Origin: an uncultured Anaerolineales bacterium | Lineage (GTDB): Bacteria; Chloroflexota; Anaerolineae; Anaerolineales; Villigracilaceae | DNA: 33,478 nucleotides | Assembly: GCA_937928015.1 (NCBI GenBank) | Contig: CALFXA010000177.1 | Coordinates: 1-33,478, forward strand | Direction of reading: 5' to 3' | Part shown: one piece after another, positions 23,588-29,864 of the stretch | Layout of the letters: every line of letters begins with the position of its first letter | Position numbering within the stretch: the first letter of the stretch is position 1 | The notes under the pieces: generated by a model | Told to the model about the DNA's origin: nothing | Databases searched by the model: none | What the model saw: only the letters and a program-made list of their open reading frames with translations | Position numbers and translations under genes: made by a program

Positions 23588-23616
23588 TTGTCCATACGTA
23601 TTTCATGTGCTATCAT
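23588..23616 (+). promoter_or_regulatory. Promoter of the response regulator gene
   Basis: TTGTCC (23588-23593), a 17-nt spacer ending in TGC, and TATCAT (23611-23616) form a good extended promoter. The leader of about 45 nt carries a GAGAGG ribosome-binding site, unlike the leaderless genes elsewhere in the window. Confidence 0.6.
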
Positions 23617-23668
23617 GGCAGATGCGTTTTAACGGTATCTTCTTTATCATTTGTGAGAGGGTTGAAGA

Positions 23669-24373
23669 ATGTCCAAAAAAGTTCTGGTGATTGACGATGA
23701 TCCTGAAGTGGGAAAACTGGTGGAAGCCATCCTGCGGTCGATGGACCTGACGGTCCTTCAAGCCTACTCCGGGACCGAAGGCCTGCAGCGCTCCTACGAC
23801 CTTCGTCCCGACTTGATCGTCCTGGATGTGATGATGCCAGGCATGGACGGCTTCGACGTATGTTCGCGCCTGCGCGAGATCACCGCCGCTCCCATCCTCA
23901 TGCTGACCGCCAGGAACTCGGATATGGATGTCGTGCGCGGCTTCAACGCAGGCGTGGACGATTTCGTCAAGAAGCCGTTCAAAGGCGGGGAATTGGGAGC
24001 GCGCGTCCGCGCCCTGTTGCGGCGGGCCGAGGAAAACTCCAAGGCTTCGTCGGCCCCATCCCAAACCTACTCGGACCCGATCCTGAACATCGACCTGGTT
24101 TCCCGCTCCGTAAGCCTGCTTGGGAAGTCGCTCAATCTTTCCCCGCGCGAATATGAATTGCTGGTTTGCCTGTTGCGCCGGCAGGGCAATGTTGTGTCCC
24201 ATCGCGAACTGCTGCGCGAGGTGTGGGGAGATTCGTACATCGACGACATATCCATGGTGTCTTTGTATGTGTTCTACCTGCGCAACAAATTGGAAGACGG
24301 CAGGCACGGCCACCAGTACATCCATACCCAGCGGGGACGGGGATATCGGTTCGAGCCGAATTCCAATTCATGA
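23669..24373 (+). CDS. OmpR/PhoB family response regulator, orphan
   Basis: The 234-residue product has a receiver domain with D10/D11, the phospho-acceptor D53 in IVLDVMMPGMDG, T80 in MLTAR and K102 in KKPF, followed by a winged-helix domain of the OmpR type (about 135-230; LSPREYELLVCLLRRQGNVVSHRELL and YVFYLRNKLE). All phosphorylation residues are present, so it should respond to a histidine kinase, but none is encoded nearby. It is monocistronic, between its own promoter and a terminator. Targets are unknown. Confidence 0.95.
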   Translation: MSKKVLVIDDDPEVGKLVEAILRSMDLTVLQAYSGTEGLQRSYDLRPDLIVLDVMMPGMDGFDVCSRLREITAAPILMLTARNSDMDVVRGFNAGVDDFVKKPFKGGELGARVRALLRRAEENSKASSAPSQTYSDPILNIDLVSRSVSLLGKSLNLSPREYELLVCLLRRQGNVVSHRELLREVWGDSYIDDISMVSLYVFYLRNKLEDGRHGHQYIHTQRGRGYRFEPNSNS

Positions 24374-24380
24374 ACGAAGC

Positions 24381-24401
24381 GGCCGCAGGATGCGGCCTTT
24401 T
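24381..24401 (+). terminator. Response regulator gene terminator
   Basis: GGCCGCA (24381-24387), a 3-nt loop and TGCGGCC (24391-24397) are followed by TTTT, 8 nt after the stop codon. Confidence 0.75.
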
Positions 24402-24475
24402 CGTTTAAGTGGGAAACGAACGTCACAACTTTCAGCCAGGTCGTCATTAATTGGTAAAATCTATGCAAATCTACA

Positions 24476-24504
24476 TTGACTTGCCCTCTCCGGTTTGGTA
24501 CATT
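24476..24504 (+). promoter_or_regulatory. Promoter of the BCD-type transporter operon
   Basis: TTGACT (24476-24481), a 17-nt spacer ending in TGG, and TACATT (24499-24504). The AAAGGA ribosome-binding site and the ATG at 24538 follow in a leader of about 27 nt. Confidence 0.6.
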
Positions 24505-24537
24505 CGCGCCGTTATCTTCCCACGCCAAAGGATTTTC

Positions 24538-25842
24538 ATGTTCCTCAAACGTTTGCAGCTCGGTCTCGTTCACGTCGCGGTCGCCATGACCCTGGTCCCG
24601 ATCAACAGCACGCTCAACCGCGTGATGATCAAGGAACTCGCGCTCTCTGCCACGCTGGTGGCCATCCTGGCGTCGCTGCCCTATCTGTTCTCGCCCATCC
24701 AGGTGGCCATCGGCTCCTACTCCGATCGCCATCCCATCTTCGGCCTGCGCCGCACGCCCTACATCCTCGCAGGATTGGTCCTGTGTGTAATCGGGGTCAT
24801 CGTCTCGCCGCAGGTGGCCTTCCTGCTCTCGCAGAATTTCTGGCTCGGCATCCTGGCGGGTGTCTTCGCCTTCGGCGCCTGGGGTATGGGCTATAACCTG
24901 TCGGCAGTTTCCTATCTTTCACTGGCCACCGAACTCTCGGGTGAGAATGGACGCGGCAAGACCATCGCGGTGATGTGGTTCATGATGATCGTCAGCATCA
25001 TCGCGACGGCCATCGGACTCAGCCGCATGGTGGACCCCTACACCCCTGAAGCGATGATGCGCGCTTTCAACATGGTCGGAATCGCCGCCTTGACCCTGGG
25101 CCTGCTCGGCCTGCTTTGGCTGGAACCTCGCACCCGGGCGGATTCCGCGCAAGCCACCGCTGAAGCATACACCTTCAAACAAATGACCGAGGCGATCACG
25201 CGCAATCCCGTCGGCAAGACCTTCTTCGTGTATCTCTTCCTATTACTGGCTGCCATCCTCGGCCAGGACGTGTTGCTCGAACCCTTCGGCGCGGAGGCCT
25301 TCGGCCTGACCGTCACGCAGACCACGCGCATCACGTCCATCTGGGGCACGTTCGTGCTGATCGCCATCCTGATCGCGGGGGCGCTCGAAGGCCGTGTTGC
25401 CAAGCGGACCGTGGCCCAGGCAGGCAACCTCGGCGCGCTGGCAGGTTTCCTCGTCATCGTAGCCAGCGGATTTGTGCATAGCACCTCGGTCTTCTACACG
25501 GGTGTGACCCTGCTCGGCCTGGGCACGGGTATCGCCACGGTCTCGAATCTCTCGCTCATGTTCGACTTGACGGTGCCTGGCGAGGTCGGCTTGTACATCG
25601 GCGCGTGGGGCGTCTCGAACGCGCTCTCCCGTCTGGCGGGATCCGTCCTCGGTGGGGTGCTGCGCGATGCGGTGACCCAGCTTACGGGTCAGGCCTTGAG
25701 CGGATACCTGGTCGTGTTCGGCATCGAGGCGCTGATGTTGTTTGCCGCCGTGCTGATGCTCTCGCGCATCGACGTCTCTGCCTTCCGCAGGCAGGCGGAG
25801 GAACCCGCTTTCGTGGAGAAGGTGGCCCTGGCCGCCGAATGA
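24538..25842 (+). CDS. MFS transporter of the BCD (PucC-like) family
   Basis: The product is 434 residues with about twelve membrane helices. I start at 24538, which has AAAGGA 5 nt upstream and lies just behind the promoter. The N-terminal block reads TLVPINSTLNRVMIKELALSATLVAILASLPYLFSPIQVAIGSYSDRHPIFGLRRTPYI. LNRVMI-x-EL, the LPxLFxPxxxxIGxxSD loop and G-RRTPYI are hallmarks of the bacteriochlorophyll-delivery family (PucC, LhaA, BchG-neighbour proteins). In phototrophs these proteins help supply pigment to light-harvesting complexes. No pigment-synthesis or antenna gene is in this window, so the substrate here is open; a general MFS role in a non-phototroph is possible. The HTH gene follows after one base and probably regulates this operon. 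Confidence 0.75.
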   Translation: MFLKRLQLGLVHVAVAMTLVPINSTLNRVMIKELALSATLVAILASLPYLFSPIQVAIGSYSDRHPIFGLRRTPYILAGLVLCVIGVIVSPQVAFLLSQNFWLGILAGVFAFGAWGMGYNLSAVSYLSLATELSGENGRGKTIAVMWFMMIVSIIATAIGLSRMVDPYTPEAMMRAFNMVGIAALTLGLLGLLWLEPRTRADSAQATAEAYTFKQMTEAITRNPVGKTFFVYLFLLLAAILGQDVLLEPFGAEAFGLTVTQTTRITSIWGTFVLIAILIAGALEGRVAKRTVAQAGNLGALAGFLVIVASGFVHSTSVFYTGVTLLGLGTGIATVSNLSLMFDLTVPGEVGLYIGAWGVSNALSRLAGSVLGGVLRDAVTQLTGQALSGYLVVFGIEALMLFAAVLMLSRIDVSAFRRQAEEPAFVEKVALAAE

Positions 25843-25843
25843 T

Positions 25844-26467
25844 ATGACGAACGAATGGCTTTCCCTGCAGGGCGCGGCGGACATTCTGGGTGTGCATCCC
25901 AGCACGGTGCGGCTCTGGTCCGACAAGGGCATTTTGCCCGTGCATCGCACCCAGGGCGGACACCGCCGCTACAAGCGCTCCGAAGTGGAACTATGGGCCG
26001 AACACGCCCGCCGTCAGCCCGATGTGGGCCCCGAGACGATGGTGCAGTCGGTGGTCCGCAATGTGCGCATGCGCATCGCCGACGGCACGCTCGAAGCCGA
26101 GGTCTGGTACCAAAAACTGGACGAAGAGGCGCGCGTCCAGTATCGCCAAAGCGCGCAGATGCTCTTCCAGGGGTTGATGGCCTACCTCGGTTCGGGGGGA
26201 GAGAACGCCGCCTCGCAGGCGCATGCCATCGGATATTCCTATGCCGCCCGCGCCCGCCGCTATGATCTGAGTTACGTGGACGCGGCGCGGGCTTTTTTGT
26301 TCTTCCGCAACGTGTTGATCGAGTCGGTGGTGAAGGTCTACCGCGAAGCCAACGTCCCCTCGGCCCGCGCCTGGGAGGACATGCTGCATCGTATGCACAG
26401 CTTCACCGACCAGATCCTGATCAGCCTGCTGGAGACCTATCAGACGATGGAAGTCAATCATAGCTGA
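25844..26467 (+). CDS. HTH (MerR/excisionase-like) regulator with helical C-terminal domain
   Basis: The product is 207 residues. Residues 5-47 (LSLQGAADILGVHPSTVRLW to GGHRRYKRSEVELW) are a helix_turn_helix_17/MerR-type winged DNA-binding domain. The remaining 150 residues are helical: EVWYQKLDEEARVQYRQSAQMLFQGLMAYL, then SYAARARRYDLSYVDAARAFLFFRNVL, which resembles the four-helix or globin-like N-terminal domain of RsbRD-type sensors. This suggests a ligand-sensing module behind the DNA-binding part. It starts one base after the transporter gene, so it is cotranscribed with it. The C-terminal assignment is tentative. Confidence 0.8.
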   Translation: MTNEWLSLQGAADILGVHPSTVRLWSDKGILPVHRTQGGHRRYKRSEVELWAEHARRQPDVGPETMVQSVVRNVRMRIADGTLEAEVWYQKLDEEARVQYRQSAQMLFQGLMAYLGSGGENAASQAHAIGYSYAARARRYDLSYVDAARAFLFFRNVLIESVVKVYREANVPSARAWEDMLHRMHSFTDQILISLLETYQTMEVNHS

Positions 26468-26553
26468 TCGTTGAGTCCGTTCGACGGCCCCCAGGCGGAC
26501 GGGCTCGCGGGGGATGCCAACTGCATGAGAGGAGATTGCCAGCGCGTTCATTC

Positions 26554-26588
26554 GCGGCCTGGACGGTTGTATTTTCCGTCCGCGCCGC
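26554..26588 (+). other. Imperfect hairpin in the leader of the 7-TM gene
   Basis: GGACGG (26561-26566) pairs with CCGTCC (26576-26581) over a 9-nt loop, with GCGG/CCGC outside it. There is no T-run, so it could be a weak attenuator or nothing. The rest of the 144-bp gap shows only the AGGAG ribosome-binding site. Confidence 0.3.
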
Positions 26589-26611
26589 ATATCAAACACA
26601 GGAGCAGTCTC

Positions 26612-27319
26612 ATGCAAAACCTTACGCACTACATCCCGATCCTCACCACCCTTATATCCTTTGCCTTCACCGTGGTCTTGTATCGTCACTGGCAGCGCAA
26701 GCCTGGCACGGCCTACCTCATGTGGTGGACCCTGGGCGTCTTCTTCTTCGGCATCGGCACACTGACGGAGGCGGTCAACACGCTTTTTGGTTGGAGTGAG
26801 TTCAACATGAAGGCCTGGTACATCGCGGGCGCGCTGCTGGGCGCCTTCCCGTTGGCGCAGGGGACGGTCTATCTGCTGCTCAAGAAGAAGGCCGCCGACG
26901 CGCTCTCGTGGTTCTTCATCGTTTATATCCTCGTGGCTGCCGTGGCGATCTCGCTCTCGCCCGTGGACATGGCGCTGGTGGACCCAGTCCGTCTGACGGG
27001 CAAGGTCATGACCTGGACCTGGGCGCGCCTGTTCTCGATCCTGCCCAACACCTACTCGCTGATCTTCCTGGTGGGCGGCGCGGCCTGGTCGGCCATTCAG
27101 TATGCGCGCAAGGTCGGTCCGGGCGGACGAGTGCTCGGCAACTGGCTGATCGCCATCGGCGCGCTGCTGCCCGGCATCGGCGGCTCGTTCACCCGCTTCG
27201 GCTATGTGGAAGTGCTCTTCGTGACTGAGTTCATCGGCATCTGCCTGATCTGGGCGGGCTACCGCGTCATGACGCAAACGCAGACGAGTTCCATCCACAC
27301 CGCACAACAATCCGCTTAA
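26612..27319 (+). CDS. Seven-helix integral membrane protein, unknown function
   Basis: The ATG at 26612 has AGGAG 8 nt upstream, giving 235 residues; a longer frame upstream is ignored because it has no ribosome-binding site. Seven membrane helices are visible (about 8-25, 36-56, 70-90, 99-118, 141-160, 177-196, 200-218). Motifs include YLMWWTLGVFFFGIGTLTEAVNTLFG, with many Trp and a buried acid, and a Gly-rich turn GALLPGIGGSF. No catalytic motif or known family is evident. Orientation and spacing allow cotranscription with the transporter and HTH genes. A hairpin repeat starts 6 nt after the stop. Confidence 0.75.
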   Translation: MQNLTHYIPILTTLISFAFTVVLYRHWQRKPGTAYLMWWTLGVFFFGIGTLTEAVNTLFGWSEFNMKAWYIAGALLGAFPLAQGTVYLLLKKKAADALSWFFIVYILVAAVAISLSPVDMALVDPVRLTGKVMTWTWARLFSILPNTYSLIFLVGGAAWSAIQYARKVGPGGRVLGNWLIAIGALLPGIGGSFTRFGYVEVLFVTEFIGICLIWAGYRVMTQTQTSSIHTAQQSA

Positions 27320-27325
27320 CCTCGC

Positions 27326-27360
27326 GCCCTCCCCCAATTTCACAGAAATTGGGGGAGGGC
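27326..27360. repeat. 16-bp stem hairpin repeat (CCCTCCCCCAATTT type)
   Basis: Bases 27326-27341 pair perfectly with 27345-27360 around a 3-nt loop; GCTGGGGTGGGGG follows, as in a common family of dispersed repeats. It begins 6 nt after the stop of the 7-TM gene. Its right arm contains TTGGGG (27349-27354), which lies at -35 distance from the next promoter. Confidence 0.85.
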
Positions 27361-27377
27361 TGGGGTGGGGGTATAAT
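27349..27377 (+). promoter_or_regulatory. Promoter of the DUF6391-like gene, -35 inside a repeat (leaderless)
   Basis: TTGGGG (27349-27354), a 17-nt spacer and a perfect TATAAT (27372-27377). The ATG at 27384 is 6 nt downstream. The -35 element is supplied by the hairpin repeat. Confidence 0.6.
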
Positions 27378-27383
27378 CGCGGC

Positions 27384-27872
27384 ATGATCCTCGACCTGCC
27401 CCTCATCCTCGAAACCAGACGCAATCACGCCCTTGAGCACGCCTCGCTGCATGTGCTGGCGGGCAAACATCCCAACCGCCACCTGGCGGGACATTCCAAC
27501 CCGACGGGTTTCTTCCTGTTGGGGAACGTCTCGACCGAGGAGGTGGCAGTGGCGGTGACCCAGGCGCTGACCCGTCTGCGGGCGGGGGAACGCAACCTGG
27601 CCATCCACGCGGGTTGCGGGACCAATCTGGCGACGACCGTCCTGCTGGCTGGGAGCCTGGCTTGGATTCCGTTAAACGGGCGCAAGTCCACGCTGGGGCG
27701 GCTGGCTCTGTTGCCACTTTCCCTGGCGTTTGCCGTGCTCGGCTATTCGCTGAGTCAACCGCTTGGGCCGTGGCTGCAGGCCAACGTCACGACCGAAGCG
27801 GAAATGGGCGACCTGCAGGTGGTGGACATTGTCCTCATCCGCAAGGGGATGCATCGAGTCATTACGAAATGA
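27384..27872 (+). CDS. DUF6391-like membrane protein
   Basis: The product is 162 residues. The start TRRNHALEHASLHVLAGKHPNRHLAGHS and the pattern STEEVAVAVTQALTRLRAGERNLAIHAGCGTN resemble DUF6391 proteins, known mainly from cyanobacteria and Chloroflexota (recognised from memory of the RRNHALEHA motif, not searched). Two membrane helices lie at about 72-92 and 100-120. The His-rich N-terminal segment (HALEH, H-x-L) could bind metal. Function unknown. It is followed after 2 nt by a decayed hairpin repeat and then holA. Confidence 0.7.
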   Translation: MILDLPLILETRRNHALEHASLHVLAGKHPNRHLAGHSNPTGFFLLGNVSTEEVAVAVTQALTRLRAGERNLAIHAGCGTNLATTVLLAGSLAWIPLNGRKSTLGRLALLPLSLAFAVLGYSLSQPLGPWLQANVTTEAEMGDLQVVDIVLIRKGMHRVITK

Positions 27873-27874
27873 TC

Positions 27875-27902
27875 GTAGGGGCGATAGACCTGTTGCCCCT
27901 GC
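27875..27902. repeat. Decayed GTAGGGGC palindrome
   Basis: GTAGGGGC (27875-27882) pairs with GCCCCTGC (27895-27902) with one wobble, and the inner GATA/TGTT pairs extend it to 12 bp with wobbles around GACC. It starts 2 nt after a stop codon. It looks like a mutated copy of the palindrome type seen at 17647-17678. Confidence 0.65.
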
Positions 27903-27909
27903 AAAAAAT

Positions 27910-28878
27910 ATGCCCAACATTTTCTTCCTCTACGGTAACGACGAATTCGCCATCGCGCGGCGGGTGCGGGAGTTCGAGACGGCATTCCCCGATCCAACCA
28001 CCGCGGATATGAACACGGCGCGCCTCGAAGCGCGCAGCGCGAGCGAGAACGACCTGAACAACGCGGTCAACGCCATGCCGTTCCTCGCGCCGAAGCGCCT
28101 GGTGATCCTGGCGAATCCTTCGGCGAAGTATTCCAAACCCAACGAACGCAAGAAATTCGAAGAGTTCCTCTCCGCCGCGCCCGAGACGGTGAACCTGGTG
28201 CTGACCGAGTCGGTCGAGCCGAAGGAGGCCGAGCGGCACTGGCTGGTCAAGTGGGCGGCCAAGGGTGGGGCCAGGGCGCAGGGTTTCATGCTGCCGCGCC
28301 AGAAGGATATGCCAGGCTGGATCATCAACGAGACGAAGAATCAGGGCGGGGCGCTCGAACCGTCGGCGGCGGCCAAACTGGCGGAAATGGTCGGCACGGA
28401 CACGCGCCAGGCGGGCATGGAGATCGCCAAGCTGCTGGCCTACGTCAACTGGGAGCGGCCCGTCAAACTGGCCGACGTGGAGATGGTCAGCATCGTCACT
28501 GCCGAGCCCGACATCTTCTCGATGGTGGACGCGCTGGCCGAGGGCAAGGTGGGCGCGGCGCAGAAGCTGCTGCACCGTCTGCTCGAAAACGAGGACGCCT
28601 TCGCGCTGTGGGGTATGGTCATCCGCCAGTTCCGCCTGCTGATCCAGGCCCGCGAGGTGATCGACGCGCGCGGCATGGTCCCCGATGTGCAGGAGGCGCT
28701 GGGTGTGCATCCGTTCGTGGCTGAGAAGGTCTATGGTCAGGCCAAGCGCTTCCCGATGCCCACGCTGGAGGCCATCTATCACCGCCTGCTGGCGATGGAT
28801 GAGGCCGCAAAAACAAGCCAGGTCTCGCTGGACCTGGCGCTAGATATGTTCGTGGGGGAGTTGGGCAAACAAGGATAA
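27910..28878 (+). CDS. holA: DNA polymerase III subunit delta
   Basis: HolA is the clamp-opening subunit of the clamp loader. The product is 322 residues. NIFFLYGNDEFAIARRV at the start is the degenerate P-loop region, followed by MPFLAPKRLVILAN and LVLTESVEPKEAERHWLVKWA, and the C-terminal collar with EDAFALWGMVIRQFRLLIQARE and HPFVAEKVYGQAKRF, which is the standard HolA layout. The start at 27910 is chosen because the family begins at this motif; the frame is open upstream into the DUF6391-like gene. No ribosome-binding site or clear -10 is seen, only the decayed hairpin just before it. Confidence 0.92.
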   Translation: MPNIFFLYGNDEFAIARRVREFETAFPDPTTADMNTARLEARSASENDLNNAVNAMPFLAPKRLVILANPSAKYSKPNERKKFEEFLSAAPETVNLVLTESVEPKEAERHWLVKWAAKGGARAQGFMLPRQKDMPGWIINETKNQGGALEPSAAAKLAEMVGTDTRQAGMEIAKLLAYVNWERPVKLADVEMVSIVTAEPDIFSMVDALAEGKVGAAQKLLHRLLENEDAFALWGMVIRQFRLLIQAREVIDARGMVPDVQEALGVHPFVAEKVYGQAKRFPMPTLEAIYHRLLAMDEAAKTSQVSLDLALDMFVGELGKQG

Positions 28879-28894
28879 AGCGGGGGATAGGCTC

Positions 28895-28940
28895 GATAGA
28901 GGATGGATAGAGGTTCAACGGAGGATCGATAGAGGATGAT
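28895..28940 (+). repeat. Short direct repeats GATAGAGG
   Basis: GATAGAGG occurs at 28895-28902, 28906-28913 and 28928-28935, mostly followed by AT or TT. The surrounding gap of 185 bp (28879-29063) has no convincing gene. Its minus strand holds a short hydrophobic open stretch ending at 28969 without a usual start codon. Confidence 0.5.
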
Positions 28941-29063
28941 CCCAGGCCAGATGGGCGGATTTTCAGGGTAAGAACTGAACGAAGCTTCTTGCTATTTCCA
29001 TGTTGAGCAAATACAGCCCAATCGCCAGCAGAACGGGCCAGCGTCGGAGCCAACCCCGTGCGC

Positions 29064-29444
29064 TCAGAACAAACTTCCTTGTTTGGGCTGGTCGGCCTCA
29101 TTCGGATTCCAGCCGTATTTCTTCAGGTCGATCTTATCCTTGACGAACTCGATGCCCTCTTCTTCGAGCAGCGCGCGCTGACGTTCAGCCCCGGGCCTCA
29201 GGCTGATCTTGCCCTGCGAGTTGATGACCCGCTGCCAGGGCACGTCATCGGGGCAGGCGGCCATGGCGGCCCCCACCCAGCGCGGACCCTGGACCCGATA
29301 GGCCCCGAACTCGATGCCCATCGGCGGCGGGAGCATCAGCGCGATCTGGCCGTAGGTGGCTACTCGTCCAGCGGGGATCTGGCGCACGAGGTCCCAGACC
29401 TGTTGATTGAAGGCTTGCGGGTTGGGGGGAGAACTGAAGGACAT
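29064..29444 (-). CDS. atl: Alkyltransferase-like protein (ATL), MGMT homologue without the active cysteine
   Basis: The product is 126 residues from the ATG at 29444, with AAAGG upstream. It has the DNA-binding domain of O6-alkylguanine-DNA alkyltransferases: FNQQVWDLVRQIPAGRVATYGQIA with the helix-turn-helix and RVQGPRWVGAAMAACP. The catalytic PCHRV is replaced by P-W-Q-R-V (69-73), with Trp70 in place of the acceptor Cys. Such ATL proteins bind O6-alkylguanine without repairing it and hand the lesion to nucleotide excision repair. His is also replaced by Gln, which strengthens the non-enzymatic reading. It is the last gene of the surE cluster, behind a hairpin repeat. Confidence 0.9.
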   Translation of the reverse strand: MSFSSPPNPQAFNQQVWDLVRQIPAGRVATYGQIALMLPPPMGIEFGAYRVQGPRWVGAAMAACPDDVPWQRVINSQGKISLRPGAERQRALLEEEGIEFVKDKIDLKKYGWNPNEADQPKQGSLF

Positions 29445-29457
29445 GGAAAACCTTTCT

Positions 29458-29516
29458 GACGGTAGACCGTGGACGGTAGACGGTGTGTCACGGTCCATAG
29501 TCCACAGTCCATCGTC
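29458..29516. repeat. Hairpin repeat, GACGGTAGACC/GGTCCATAG type, copy A
   Basis: Two 28-nt arms (29458-29485 and 29489-29516) fold around a TGT loop with many G-T wobbles. They are built of degenerate units GGACGGTAGAC / GTCCA. The last base is the first base of the stop codon of the zinc-ribbon gene on the minus strand. A second copy lies at 29807-29864. Confidence 0.75.
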
Positions 29517-29794
29517 TATTCAATAAATGTTCCGCCGTGGACCTGCTTGTCCAGCAGCCTGCGATTGGCGTCGAAGGTCAACTCGACCTCGATCTGCTGG
29601 AAGCAGCGTCCGCTGCCCATTACCACCTTGCGGACGTAAAATCCATTGCCGTCCTCGCTGAGGCTGAGGTCATTGGCCAGGTTGACGCGGCCTTCGATGT
29701 TCTCGCCGCAGCGCGGACAGCGGACGGTGAAGGCGTAGAAATAGCCTTGCGAAGCGGTGGGTTTGCTTGAGAAGAGCTTTTTTAGGAAGTCCAT
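29516..29794 (-). CDS. Small zinc-ribbon protein, unknown function
   Basis: The product is 92 residues: MDFLKKLFSSKP, then an extended domain with YAFTVRCPRCGENIEGRVNLANDLS (Cys26, Cys29), and a C-terminal Cys in GRCFQQIEVELTFD. The single CPRCG knuckle suggests half of a zinc ribbon, perhaps completed by dimerisation. AAAGGG stands 4 nt before the ATG. Several Anaerolineae proteins of this kind are annotated only as hypothetical. Function unknown. It lies between two copies of the same hairpin repeat. Confidence 0.7.
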   Translation of the reverse strand: MDFLKKLFSSKPTASQGYFYAFTVRCPRCGENIEGRVNLANDLSLSEDGNGFYVRKVVMGSGRCFQQIEVELTFDANRRLLDKQVHGGTFIE

Positions 29795-29806
29795 GATACC
29801 CTTTCA

Positions 29807-29864
29807 GACCGTGGACCGTAGACGGTGGACGATCTGCCACGGCCTACAGTCCACGTCCACGGTC
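29807..29864. repeat. Hairpin repeat, GACCGTGGAC type, copy B
   Basis: The outer arms GACCGTGGAC (29807-29816) and GTCCACGGTC (29855-29864) are perfect; the inner part is imperfect, made of the same GTAGACGGTGGACG units as copy A. The right end overlaps the stop codon (29863-29865) of the aldo/keto reductase gene. Confidence 0.75.

Noticed and set aside
25991..27424. Long minus-strand open frame (477 codons) opposite the HTH and 7-TM genes
   Set aside because: Low-complexity Arg/His/Gly-rich translation without motifs; the plus-strand genes have start signals and recognisable domains.
29064..29444. Active O6-methylguanine-DNA methyltransferase
   Set aside because: The acceptor cysteine is replaced by Trp70.
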